Positions 1-6,060 of a stretch of DNA of 7,417 nt are shown piece after piece. The position numbers and the translations under genes were made by a program. Under the pieces are notes generated by a model. The model saw only the letters and a program-made list of their open reading frames with translations. It did not search any database and was not told the origin of the DNA. This stretch comes from Bacillota bacterium (GTDB taxonomy: Bacteria > Bacillota > Clostridia > Lachnospirales > WQUN01): contig WQUN01000029.1 of the NCBI GenBank assembly GCA_009782085.1, forward strand, positions 1-7,417, written 5' to 3'. How positions within the stretch are numbered: the stretch's first letter is position 1; each line of letters opens with the position of its first letter.

Positions 1-988
1 CGGCGACGTTTTTGTTCTCGCCGTGCAGGCGCAGCCCCCAGCCGCCGGCGTTCCGAAATGACAGACCGCTGAAAACGCAGTCCTCGAGGCGCGCCGCGCT
101 GTCGGCCGCGCCCGTCGTCTTCGCCGCGCCGAAGCCGGCCGGCCGCTCCGGCGAGGCGGTCGTCATGAAGGCGACGTCCCGTATCGTCAGCCCCGCGACA
201 TCGCCCTCGATTGTAATGACGCTCTCAAAAAGCGGTATATAAGCCGCCGCGCCGCGCATGTCCTCCCCCGGAAAGGGTCGGTACAGGAGCTTCCCGCCGG
301 TTCCGAGCCGCCAGCACCCCGGTTCCATACCGAACCGTGTGTTCCAGACGACGAATTTTTTCACCCCGAACGCGCCGGGAGGATGAGTGCAGGGCACGGA
401 CAGCGTCAGCAGGCGCTTTTCCGGGTCATGGGCGCTTACTCCCGCCAAAGTCTCGTCCCATTTGTGAAAGACGGTCAGCTCCGCGCCGTCCCAGTCGAAA
501 CCCGCCGGCAAAACCTCCGGGTCGTACTCCAGCCGCCTGAGCTCGTCCTCCGTCGGCTTCACGTCCCATCCGCCGCCCGAGGTGCTGATCCAGTTCGACG
601 CAAAGGCGCTGTTGTGGAGGAGGAACCCCTCCCTCGGATACCTGGAGCGTTGGCGCAGCCGGCCGTTTATCTCCAGCATCCGGATGCTCCCGGCAAATCC
701 CGCCGGAAGCGCGAGGCTGTAAAGGCCGCCGTCCCCGGCGCATGGTTCCCATCCGTAGAGCCTTATCCCGCCGCGGAGCACCGGCCCGCCTTCGCCCCGG
801 ATCGTCAGGCCGCTGTCCCGGCTGTCTAGCGCGACGCGCGTGTTTTCGTATTCCCCGGCCAGGAGCACGATTTCCTTTTCCCCGTTTCCGGACCGGGACC
901 TGTCCACCGCCGCGGCCAGGGTTTGCAGCGGCAGGCCCGGCGTGCCGGGATTCCCGTCGCCGCCGGTTGGAGACACATAATAGGTCAT
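1..988 (-). CDS. Right-handed beta-helix protein, GH141-like (partial, N-terminal part)
   Basis: The minus strand is open for 329 codons from ATG 988-986 with no stop, and the gene continues past the left edge. The start has a GGGAGGTT ribosome site at 1002-995, about 6-8 bases upstream. The protein opens MTYYVSPTGGDGNPGTPG and LPLQTLAAAV, the usual start of pectate-lyase-like beta-helix enzymes. A GGIRLYGW stretch, an INGRLRQRSRYPREGF stretch, then WNTRFGMEPGCWRL and LLYRPFPGEDM follow, an order I associate with GH141-type glycoside hydrolases. The strands VITIEGDVAGLTIRDVAF and LEDCVFSGLSF, then GGWGLRLHGENKNV, are the first coils of the helix. There is no signal peptide, so it probably acts in the cytoplasm on imported oligosaccharides. 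The beta-helix fold is well supported; the GH141 assignment and substrate are inference, since the catalytic coils lie outside the window. Confidence 0.85.
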   Translation of the reverse strand, partial: MTYYVSPTGGDGNPGTPGLPLQTLAAAVDRSRSGNGEKEIVLLAGEYENTRVALDSRDSGLTIRGEGGPVLRGGIRLYGWEPCAGDGGLYSLALPAGFAGSIRMLEINGRLRQRSRYPREGFLLHNSAFASNWISTSGGGWDVKPTEDELRRLEYDPEVLPAGFDWDGAELTVFHKWDETLAGVSAHDPEKRLLTLSVPCTHPPGAFGVKKFVVWNTRFGMEPGCWRLGTGGKLLYRPFPGEDMRGAAAYIPLFESVITIEGDVAGLTIRDVAFMTTASPERPAGFGAAKTTGAADSAARLEDCVFSGLSFRNAGGWGLRLHGENKNVA

Positions 989-1021
989 ATATTTAACCTC
1001 CCATGCAGCGCCCCAAAAATC

Positions 1022-1117
1022 TGTAAAGCGCGGATTAACCTGAAAAAACAATAAGTTTGAAGCTCAATTTCAAACGAAACGGGAATACTGGCAGGCAAGG
1101 AGGGATTACCGCTTACA
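1022..1117 (+). other. Possible IS110 left-end non-coding region with foldable structure
   Basis: This stretch lies between the beta-helix gene's ribosome site and the IS110 transposase start. It has a 7-bp hairpin (GTTTGAA 1055-1061 with TTCAAAC 1069-1075) enclosed by an imperfect outer pairing of 1022-1040 with 1102-1117 (TGTAA, GCG and GG/CC blocks with small bulges). In IS110 elements the non-coding segment next to the transposase start can encode the bridge RNA that guides recombination. That this is a remnant of such an RNA is inference from position and foldability only. It is on the opposite strand from the beta-helix gene, whose promoter should also lie here; I could not identify a convincing one. 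Confidence 0.2.
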
Positions 1118-1135
1118 AAAAGGAAGGGCGCCGCA

Positions 1136-1196
1136 ATGGGAAGTATACTTTATGCCGGGACGGATGTCCACAAGGAAAATTACACGCTATACATCA
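1136..1196 (+). pseudogene. IS110-family transposase, 5' fragment
   Basis: The reading frame from ATG 1136 begins MGSILYAGTDVHKENYTLYI. This matches the N-terminus of IS110/IS116/IS902 DEDD transposases, where YxGIDVHKxxYxL carries the first catalytic Asp (D10 here). A ribosome site AAGGAAGG lies upstream. Similarity stops after about 20 residues; the frame then runs through unrelated sequence (WIERPPFWHN...) and ends at 1342, inside the adjacent foldback repeat. An intact transposase has roughly 300-400 residues, so this is a broken remnant. No right end or remaining catalytic domain is visible downstream. The breakpoint lies near 1185-1200. It could be the edge of a non-autonomous IS110 derivative rather than simple decay. 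Confidence 0.7.
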
Positions 1197-1262
1197 CATG
1201 GATAGAACGCCCGCCCTTTTGGCATAATATCTCAGCGTCAATTTCGGCCTCTTGTCCGCCTA

Positions 1263-1364
1263 ATACGAATCTCAGATTAAAACTTCACAGGCGGAGCCGA
1301 AACGCCGAACGCTTCTGCGGCGTTCTCGGCGACAGACTGTGAAGATTTTAATCGAGATTCGTAT
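1263..1364. repeat. Foldback (MITE-like) inverted repeat, about 100 bp
   Basis: Two arms, 1263-1290 and 1337-1364, are reverse complements over 28 bases except for two single-base indels; each outer end reads ATACGAATCTC and each inner end CTTCACAG. Inside, a second hairpin pairs GCCGAAACGCCG (1296-1307) with 1318-1330, one indel apart, around a 10-base loop. The whole unit folds into one long, nearly continuous hairpin. It sits between the divergent beta-helix and M16 genes, immediately after the broken transposase. There is no T-run after either arm suited to an ordinary terminator. A miniature transposable or REP-like element is the simplest reading. The flanking 1197-1262 and 1365-1433 hold nothing else I can recognise. 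Confidence 0.75.
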
Positions 1365-1433
1365 AAAAATCGCCGCGCCAATCAGGTTTCCCGTGGGTCG
1401 GATACAGGTTTTGATTCCCCCGCTTTGATATCG

Positions 1434-1440
1434 AAAGGGA
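1434..1440 (+). promoter_or_regulatory. Ribosome binding site supporting the TTG start at 1448
   Basis: AAAGGGA lies 7 bases before TTG 1448. The frame has a stop (TGA 1412-1414) shortly upstream and no ATG or GTG between that stop and the TTG. The next in-frame ATG (1496) has no ribosome site and would cut away most of the hydrophobic leader, so the TTG start is preferred. Confidence 0.6.
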
Positions 1441-1447
1441 TGGTATA

Positions 1448-4405
1448 TTGTCTAAATTTGTCACCGCGGTATGGGTGTGCTTTCTGGTGTTCGTCATGGA
1501 GTTCTCGTCGGACGGCTGGGAGGCGGACGCGGCCGAGCCCTCCGCTTTCGCCGGCGAGGCCGAACTCTCCGATTTCGCCGGAGCGGACGCGCACGGCTTC
1601 CGGGAGATCTCCCGGGAGTATATCCCCGCTCTGGGGGGCGAGGCGATATATATGGAGCACGCCGGGTCTGGCGCGAGGCTCCTCTACGTGGACGCGGACG
1701 ACTCCGAGAAGACCTTCGGCGTCGGCTTCCGGACCGTGGCGACCGACGACACCGGCGTGAACCATATCATAGAGCACTGCCTGCTCGGAGGCTCGGAGCG
1801 GTCGGATCTGAAAAACCCGTTCGTGTACCTGGCGAACCACTCCTCCGCCACCTTCCTGAACGCGATGACGTTTCCCGACTTCACGCTCTACGCCCTGGCC
1901 AGCCGCGACGAGGACGACTACCGCGCTCTGATCAAAACCTACCTGGACGGCATTTTCTTTCCGCGCGCGCTGGCCGAGCCGAACATATTCCGGCGGGAGG
2001 GCTGGCGGCTGGAGTGGCCCCAGGGCGGCGAGCTCAAATTCAACGGGACCGTGCTCAACGAGATGAAGGGCGCGTACTCCGCTGACAGGGCCTACCTCGC
2101 CAGGGCGGTCATGCGCTCCCTGTTCCCGGACACCCAGTACCGCTACGACTCCGGCGGCGTGCCTGCCGCCATAACCCGCCTCACATACGGGGATTTCCTG
2201 AAGACCTACGCCGAAAACTACGTCCCTTCGAACGCGCTCATATTTATATACGGCAGGCAGGACGTCGGAAAAACCCTGAAACTCCTGGACGAAAACTATC
2301 TGTCCTTTTTCCCGGCCAAGGAAAACGACTCCGCCCGCGTCCTAAACCAGCCTGCCTTCGAGGAGCCGAAGCTGTTACGCGCGGAGTACCCTTGCGGAAG
2401 CAAGGCGACTTTGGCCGCCTCCTACGCCGTGTGCGACTGCTTCGGCCCGGACATGGAAAAGCTGGAGCTTTTGACGCAGGCGCTGGACCTGAACGACGAG
2501 TCCCCGCTCAAGAAAGACCTCGCCGCCAGGTTCCCCGGCGCTTTGATCCAGACGGACTTCTACTCGATTATTAGCCAGTGCGTTTTGAGCGTCGTCATAA
2601 GCGGCATAGAGCCCTCCGAGGCCGAGGCCGCCAGAGCGGCCGTCCGAAGCGGCTTCGAGCGGCTCTCCCGCGCCGGCCTGCCGCAAAGCCAGTTCAAAGC
2701 GCTGAAGAACAGGCGCTCTTTCTCCGAAGCCCTCGGCAAAAACATGCCCCAGAGGGGGATCAACGCGAACATCCAGGCCATGGCGGGCTTCATCTACGGC
2801 GGCGGCCCGGCCGTCGGCCTCGGGCGGGAGGCGCGGCTGGAAAAAGCGGTCCGTACATTTGGGAATAAAGACGTGAAGCGGCTGGTGAGCCGCTGCATCC
2901 TCAACAACCCCCACGCCTCCGTGGTGCTGATGACGCCGATGGAGCCGGCGAAGGCCGCGGAAGTCCTGGGCGGCATGGACAGCGCCCTCCGGGAGAGGCG
3001 GAAAAGCCTGTCCAAGGAGGAAGCCGCGCGGATCAAAGCCGGCGCGGCGGCCTACGCCAAGTGGCTCGAGGAGGAAAGCAGCGGCGTATCGGGCGCAGGA
3101 AGCGGGCTCGAACGCGTCCTTCCGGACGGGATCTGCAGGGCCCCGGACTACACCGAGGAGGCCGTCGGCGCGGCCGCTTTGGTGCACACGGACATGGACA
3201 CCCACGGGGTCGCGTCGCTGCACCTGATGTTCGACGCGTCCGCCCTGCCGCAGGGCCTGATCCCATACGCTCAGGTCCTGGCCGGGGTCATGGGCTCTTA
3301 CAGCCGCCTGTCCGTCAAAGACGCCTCCGTCATAGGCTCCCTCCGGGGCTATATGTCCGTGGACTATCCGTACTGCGATTCCGGCGCGTACACCCCGCGC
3401 TTCAACATCGAGGTGATGGCTCTGGACGGCGGCATCGCAGGCGCGGTCAAGGCGCTCTCGGACGAGTTCGACCCTATGGCCCCGGGGCATATGGACAGGC
3501 GGGCCGTCAGGACGTTTCTGGCCGAGGCCAAGGCCGCCGCCGAGGCCGATTACGACAGCAAAATGCCGCTCACGGACTGTCTGGCCATGCTGACGGGCGG
3601 CGGGCGGTACACATACGAGATCGACGGCTTCGGCTATTACATTTTCGTGAACGCGCTGCTCAAATACATCGACAGCGACGACTACTGGCCGATGATCGAG
3701 CGTAACCTGCTCGACGCCAAGCGGCTGATCCTGAACCAGGCTTACTGCACCGCCAGCTTCACGGGAAGCGCGGCCGCCTACGAAAAATGCAAAAACGCGC
3801 TGCCAGACTTCATGAGCACGTGGGGCAAGGCGTCGGCTTCGCGCGTGAAATACAGGTTCCCGCCGTTTATGCTGTCGATCCCGGCGCTGACTTCCTCCAC
3901 GCGAAGCGTCGTCCACGGCGGGCGCTACGACTTCGAGACGGCCGACGTCGGCTCTTTACTGGTGACCGCGAGCCTCGTGAACGCCGAATACCTCTGGCCC
4001 CAGGTGCGCGACATGGGCGGGGCCTACGGCGCGGGCGCCTCCGTCCAGACCAACGGCACTTTGCTCCTCCGGTCCTACCGCGACCCGAACCCGGAGCGCA
4101 CCCGCCTGGTTTACGGCAACATACCGGAGTTTCTGGAAAACGCGGATGTGGAGGACATGGACTATCCCGGCCTCCGCCGGCACATTCTGGCCTCCTGGGA
4201 CGAGCAGTGGCAGGGCCTGCGCCTCTGGGACTACGGCGCGAAGGTCGCGCTGGGGATGCTGGACCCCGCCCGGATGGGCGAAATAAGGGAGCAGATAAAG
4301 CTGACGATGCCCTGGGACGCGAAATACGACGCGGAGGTCTGGAGGGAGATCATGAAGAACGGAACGATGGCAAGCCGGGCAAGCCGCCAAAGAACGGCGG
4401 CTTGA
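1448..4405 (+). CDS. M16C (PreP/insulinase-type) zinc metallopeptidase with export leader
   Basis: A complete 985-residue protein, the usual length for presequence-protease-like M16C enzymes, which enclose and cleave unfolded peptides. The N-terminal catalytic domain (about 55-270) has the inverted zinc motif HIIEH: H106 and H110 bind zinc, E109 is the general base, and E205 in LNEMKGAYS is the third ligand. PFVYLANHSSATFLNAMTFPD matches the family substrate region. A linker/M16C-associated region spans roughly 500-740, and the C-terminal half keeps R854 and Y860 in VRDMGGAYG, the Arg/Tyr pair that binds substrate in PreP. Residues 1-28 form a leader (K3, then a hydrophobic run through F19, then a small-residue ADA site), so export or membrane anchoring is likely; many bacterial relatives lack this. 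There is no lipobox. It stands alone, divergent from the beta-helix gene. Its promoter was not identified. Catalytic assignment is strong; natural substrate is unknown. Confidence 0.95.
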   Translation: MSKFVTAVWVCFLVFVMEFSSDGWEADAAEPSAFAGEAELSDFAGADAHGFREISREYIPALGGEAIYMEHAGSGARLLYVDADDSEKTFGVGFRTVATDDTGVNHIIEHCLLGGSERSDLKNPFVYLANHSSATFLNAMTFPDFTLYALASRDEDDYRALIKTYLDGIFFPRALAEPNIFRREGWRLEWPQGGELKFNGTVLNEMKGAYSADRAYLARAVMRSLFPDTQYRYDSGGVPAAITRLTYGDFLKTYAENYVPSNALIFIYGRQDVGKTLKLLDENYLSFFPAKENDSARVLNQPAFEEPKLLRAEYPCGSKATLAASYAVCDCFGPDMEKLELLTQALDLNDESPLKKDLAARFPGALIQTDFYSIISQCVLSVVISGIEPSEAEAARAAVRSGFERLSRAGLPQSQFKALKNRRSFSEALGKNMPQRGINANIQAMAGFIYGGGPAVGLGREARLEKAVRTFGNKDVKRLVSRCILNNPHASVVLMTPMEPAKAAEVLGGMDSALRERRKSLSKEEAARIKAGAAAYAKWLEEESSGVSGAGSGLERVLPDGICRAPDYTEEAVGAAALVHTDMDTHGVASLHLMFDASALPQGLIPYAQVLAGVMGSYSRLSVKDASVIGSLRGYMSVDYPYCDSGAYTPRFNIEVMALDGGIAGAVKALSDEFDPMAPGHMDRRAVRTFLAEAKAAAEADYDSKMPLTDCLAMLTGGGRYTYEIDGFGYYIFVNALLKYIDSDDYWPMIERNLLDAKRLILNQAYCTASFTGSAAAYEKCKNALPDFMSTWGKASASRVKYRFPPFMLSIPALTSSTRSVVHGGRYDFETADVGSLLVTASLVNAEYLWPQVRDMGGAYGAGASVQTNGTLLLRSYRDPNPERTRLVYGNIPEFLENADVEDMDYPGLRRHILASWDEQWQGLRLWDYGAKVALGMLDPARMGEIREQIKLTMPWDAKYDAEVWREIMKNGTMASRASRQRTAA

Positions 4406-4446
4406 GATAACAGATAACAGATAAAAGATAACAGATAAAAGTTAAA
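4405..4446 (+). repeat. Heptamer tandem array, 6 units (AGATAAC/AGATAAA)
   Basis: Six contiguous 7-base units: AGATAAC, AGATAAC, AGATAAA, AGATAAC, AGATAAA, AGTTAAA. The array begins on the last base of the M16 gene's stop codon. A second array of the same family follows the URO-D gene at 7205-7267 in the same orientation relative to its gene. It has no hairpin and is not a terminator by itself. No clear terminator for the M16 gene is seen before the next repeats. Confidence 0.9.
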
Positions 4447-4502
4447 AGACAGCAGTTTGACGTGCGTCCGGAAAGGGTGCGGCAAAATTTTCGTGGATAC
4501 GC

Positions 4503-4508
4503 TATAAT
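4503..4508 (+). promoter_or_regulatory. Isolated TATAAT, possible decayed promoter
   Basis: A perfect TATAAT lies in the same 10-base context (GCTATAATGC, 4501-4510) as the promoter at 4899-4908, and GCAAAATT occurs upstream of both (4482-4489 and 4868-4875). Here the distance between the two blocks is 12 bases shorter, and there is no -35 box at 16-18 bases. It may be a damaged duplicate of the downstream promoter. If active it would transcribe the repeat block. Confidence 0.25.
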
Positions 4509-4516
4509 GCAGTAGG

Positions 4517-4597
4517 GTACGCCGCCCTCGGCGTCCCGTTGTTGTACGCCGCCCTCGGCGTCCCGCTGTTGCACGCCGCCCTCGACGTCCCGCTGTT
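4517..4597. repeat. 27-bp direct repeat x3, each unit a small hairpin
   Basis: Units are 4517-4543, 4544-4570 and 4571-4597, exactly in tandem. Units 1 and 2 differ at one base; unit 3 differs from unit 2 at two. Units 1 and 2 contain ACGCCG-CCCT-CGGCGT, a 6-bp stem with a 4-base loop; unit 3 has one mismatch in the stem. The period is a multiple of 3, but I see no credible reading frame using it. A related GGGACGCC string recurs just downstream (4617-4624). Confidence 0.9.
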
Positions 4598-4627
4598 ATC
4601 GGCAGATTCAGGTAATGGGACGCCCTG

Positions 4628-4853
4628 GGCATCATTCCACAATATACAACCGTCATTCTGAGCGCAGAGAAGAATCTTTAAGACCCTTCGCCAGCGCTCA
4701 GGGTGACAGTCGATGGTGTTGTACATTAGGGGACAGCCGTGGCATCATTCCACAATATACAACCGTCATTCTGAGCGCAGCGAAGAATCTTTAAGACCCT
4801 TCGCCAGCGCTCAGGGTGACAGTCGATGGCGTTGTACATTAGGGAACAGCCGT
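4628..4853. repeat. 113-bp tandem duplication carrying a GTCATTCTGAGCG-type palindrome
   Basis: Copies 4628-4740 and 4741-4853 abut exactly and differ at only three bases (4668/4781, 4717/4830, 4732/4845). Each contains the dispersed palindromic repeat that begins GTCATTCTGAGCG and ends CGCTCAGGGTGAC. In copy 2 the arms 4765-4778 and 4807-4820 pair over 14 positions (two as G-U pairs), then 4780-4785 pairs with 4799-4804 around a 13-base loop. An outer pairing of 4755-4763 with 4831-4839 (8 of 9) extends the structure. In copy 1 the change at 4668 breaks the inner stem. Read as protein the palindrome gives the familiar spurious HSERSEESLRPFASAQGDS string. Confidence 0.92.
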
Positions 4854-4877
4854 TGGCGGCGTCCCCAGCAAAATTCG

Positions 4878-4906
4878 TTGAGTTCCCCGCCCCGGCGTGC
4901 TATAAT
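4878..4906 (+). promoter_or_regulatory. Sigma-70 promoter for the leuB-like/URO-D operon
   Basis: TTGAGT (4878-4883), a 17-base spacer, then TATAAT (4901-4906) preceded by TG at the extended -10 position (4898-4899). Transcription would start near 4913, leaving a leader of about 35 bases before ATG 4947. It lies downstream of all the repeats, so the repeats are probably not in this mRNA. Confidence 0.8.
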
Positions 4907-4934
4907 GCCTCCTGCGGCAATACATCCAAACCCC

Positions 4935-4940
4935 GGGAGG
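4935..4940 (+). promoter_or_regulatory. Ribosome binding site fixing the start at 4947
   Basis: GGGAGG lies 6 bases before ATG 4947. The same frame is open upstream to ATG 4713, but that extension translates repeat sequence, lies mostly upstream of the promoter and has no comparable ribosome site. Confidence 0.85.
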
Positions 4941-4946
4941 TACATT

Positions 4947-6029
4947 ATGACTTACAGAATCGGTTTATTGGAGGGCGATTACATCGGGCCGGAGATCATC
5001 CGCCAGGCGGTTAAGGCGCTGAAAGCGTGCGGGAGGCGCTTCGGATACGAGTTCGAGCTTGTGCGTCTGCCCGTCAGCGGCGAGGCCTACGATTTATACG
5101 GCGAGCCGCTGCCTCAGTCCACCGTGGAGGCCGCGAAAACCTGCCACGCGCTGCTGAAGGGCCCGTTCGGCGGGCCGACGGAGGAGATCAACCACCCCAA
5201 GTGGGCCGGCGTCGAGGCAAAGGCGCTGCTGCCGCTCCGAAAGATATTCAACCTCTACACCAATTTGCGCGAGACGAAGATATACAGGCCGCTTATAAAC
5301 CTCTCGCCGCTGAAGCCCGAATACCTCGAAAACGTCGGCATTCTGATCGTCCGGGAACTCGTCTCCGGGATATATTTCGGCGAAAAGGGCGAGAGGATAG
5401 TCAACGGCGAGCGGCAGTTCTATGACGTGGAGGCCTATGCGGAGTCTGAGATCGCGCGGGTGGCGAAGGTGGCCTTCGAGACGGCCCGCGCCCGCCGGAA
5501 CAAGGTGACGCTCGTGGCGAAGAGCAACGTGCTCCGCTCCAGCGCGCTCTGGCGCGAGGTCGTGGAGGACGTGCGCCGCGCCTACGCGGACGTGGAATTC
5601 GACTACATGCACGTGGACAACGCCGCCATGCAGTGCGTGCTGAATCCGGCGCAGTTCGACGTGATCCTGACCTCCAACATGTTCGGGGACATCCTCTCCG
5701 ACGAGGTCTCCGTGCTTTCCGGCTCCATCGGCCTGTTCCCGTCGGCGAGCCTGAACGGTACGGATTTCGGCCTCTACGAGCCGATACACGGCTCCGCCCC
5801 GTCGATTGCCGGCAAGAACATCGCGAACCCGCTGTCGGCGATCCTGTGCGTGCCGCTGCTGTTCACGCACACCGTGCACGACGCGAAAGCCGCGGCGGCG
5901 GTGGACGCGGCGGTCGAAAAGGCGCTAGAGGACGGCTACAGGACGAAAGACCTGTTCAGGGACGGCGACGACCCGGAGAAGCTGCTCGGGACGGAGGAGT
6001 TCGGGGATTTGATAGCGGAAGGGATATAA
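4947..6029 (+). CDS. 3-isopropylmalate dehydrogenase-family (LeuB-like) beta-decarboxylating dehydrogenase
   Basis: A complete 360-residue protein, the size of LeuB, which oxidises and decarboxylates 3-isopropylmalate with NAD and Mg in leucine synthesis. Family residues are present: ALLPLRK with R98, NLR with R108, RELVSGIYFG with R136 and Y143, K192, D224 in VDNAAMQ, and D248/D252 in NMFGDILSDE. GLYEPIHGSAP and GKNIANP are also typical. The E90-AKALLPLRK helix resembles E. coli LeuB, favouring an alkylmalate-type substrate. Three positions depart from consensus: GDYIGPE for GDGIGPE (Y12), AKSN for DKAN (A191), and HGSAPS for HGSAPD (S286), where the Asp normally binds the NAD ribose. It has its own promoter and is followed 31 bases later by a URO-D-like gene; no leuA, leuC or leuD is nearby. 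It could be the genuine LeuB or a paralogue with another malate-like substrate or cofactor, so no symbol is assigned. Confidence 0.9.
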   Translation: MTYRIGLLEGDYIGPEIIRQAVKALKACGRRFGYEFELVRLPVSGEAYDLYGEPLPQSTVEAAKTCHALLKGPFGGPTEEINHPKWAGVEAKALLPLRKIFNLYTNLRETKIYRPLINLSPLKPEYLENVGILIVRELVSGIYFGEKGERIVNGERQFYDVEAYAESEIARVAKVAFETARARRNKVTLVAKSNVLRSSALWREVVEDVRRAYADVEFDYMHVDNAAMQCVLNPAQFDVILTSNMFGDILSDEVSVLSGSIGLFPSASLNGTDFGLYEPIHGSAPSIAGKNIANPLSAILCVPLLFTHTVHDAKAAAAVDAAVEKALEDGYRTKDLFRDGDDPEKLLGTEEFGDLIAEGI

Positions 6030-6060
6030 CCGAGAGTTTGATTGAAGGAGGATATACTCC

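Noticed and set aside
383..996. Plus-strand open frames (383-829, 742-996 and others) over the left end
   Set aside because: They overlap the beta-helix gene antisense, are Arg/Pro/Ala-rich and show no recognisable motif, whereas the minus strand gives a coherent beta-helix protein.
1263..1364. Ordinary rho-independent terminator
   Set aside because: It lies between divergent genes, is far longer than a terminator stem and has nested arms with indels, better explained as a mobile foldback.
1411..1440. Promoter for the M16 gene using TTGATT at 1411
   Set aside because: No -10 hexamer is found at 16-18 bases downstream (the sequence there is the ribosome site), so I cannot support it.
2375..3916. 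Long 513-codon open frame on the minus strand inside the M16 gene
   Set aside because: It is a GC-skew shadow of the peptidase gene; its residues show no domain, and the plus-strand frame has an intact catalytic site and full family length.
4457..4508. TTGACG at 4457 paired with TATAAT at 4503 as a promoter
   Set aside because: The spacing of about 40 bases is far outside the range for sigma-70 promoters.
4231..4726. Minus-strand open frames with repeated RAAYNNGTPRAAY or RRGRRTTTGRRGRR strings
   Set aside because: The repetition comes from the 27-bp DNA units read in different frames; there is no ribosome site or homology.
4517..4853. CRISPR array
   Set aside because: The 27-bp units have no spacers between them and the 113-bp units are simple tandem copies; no cas genes are present.
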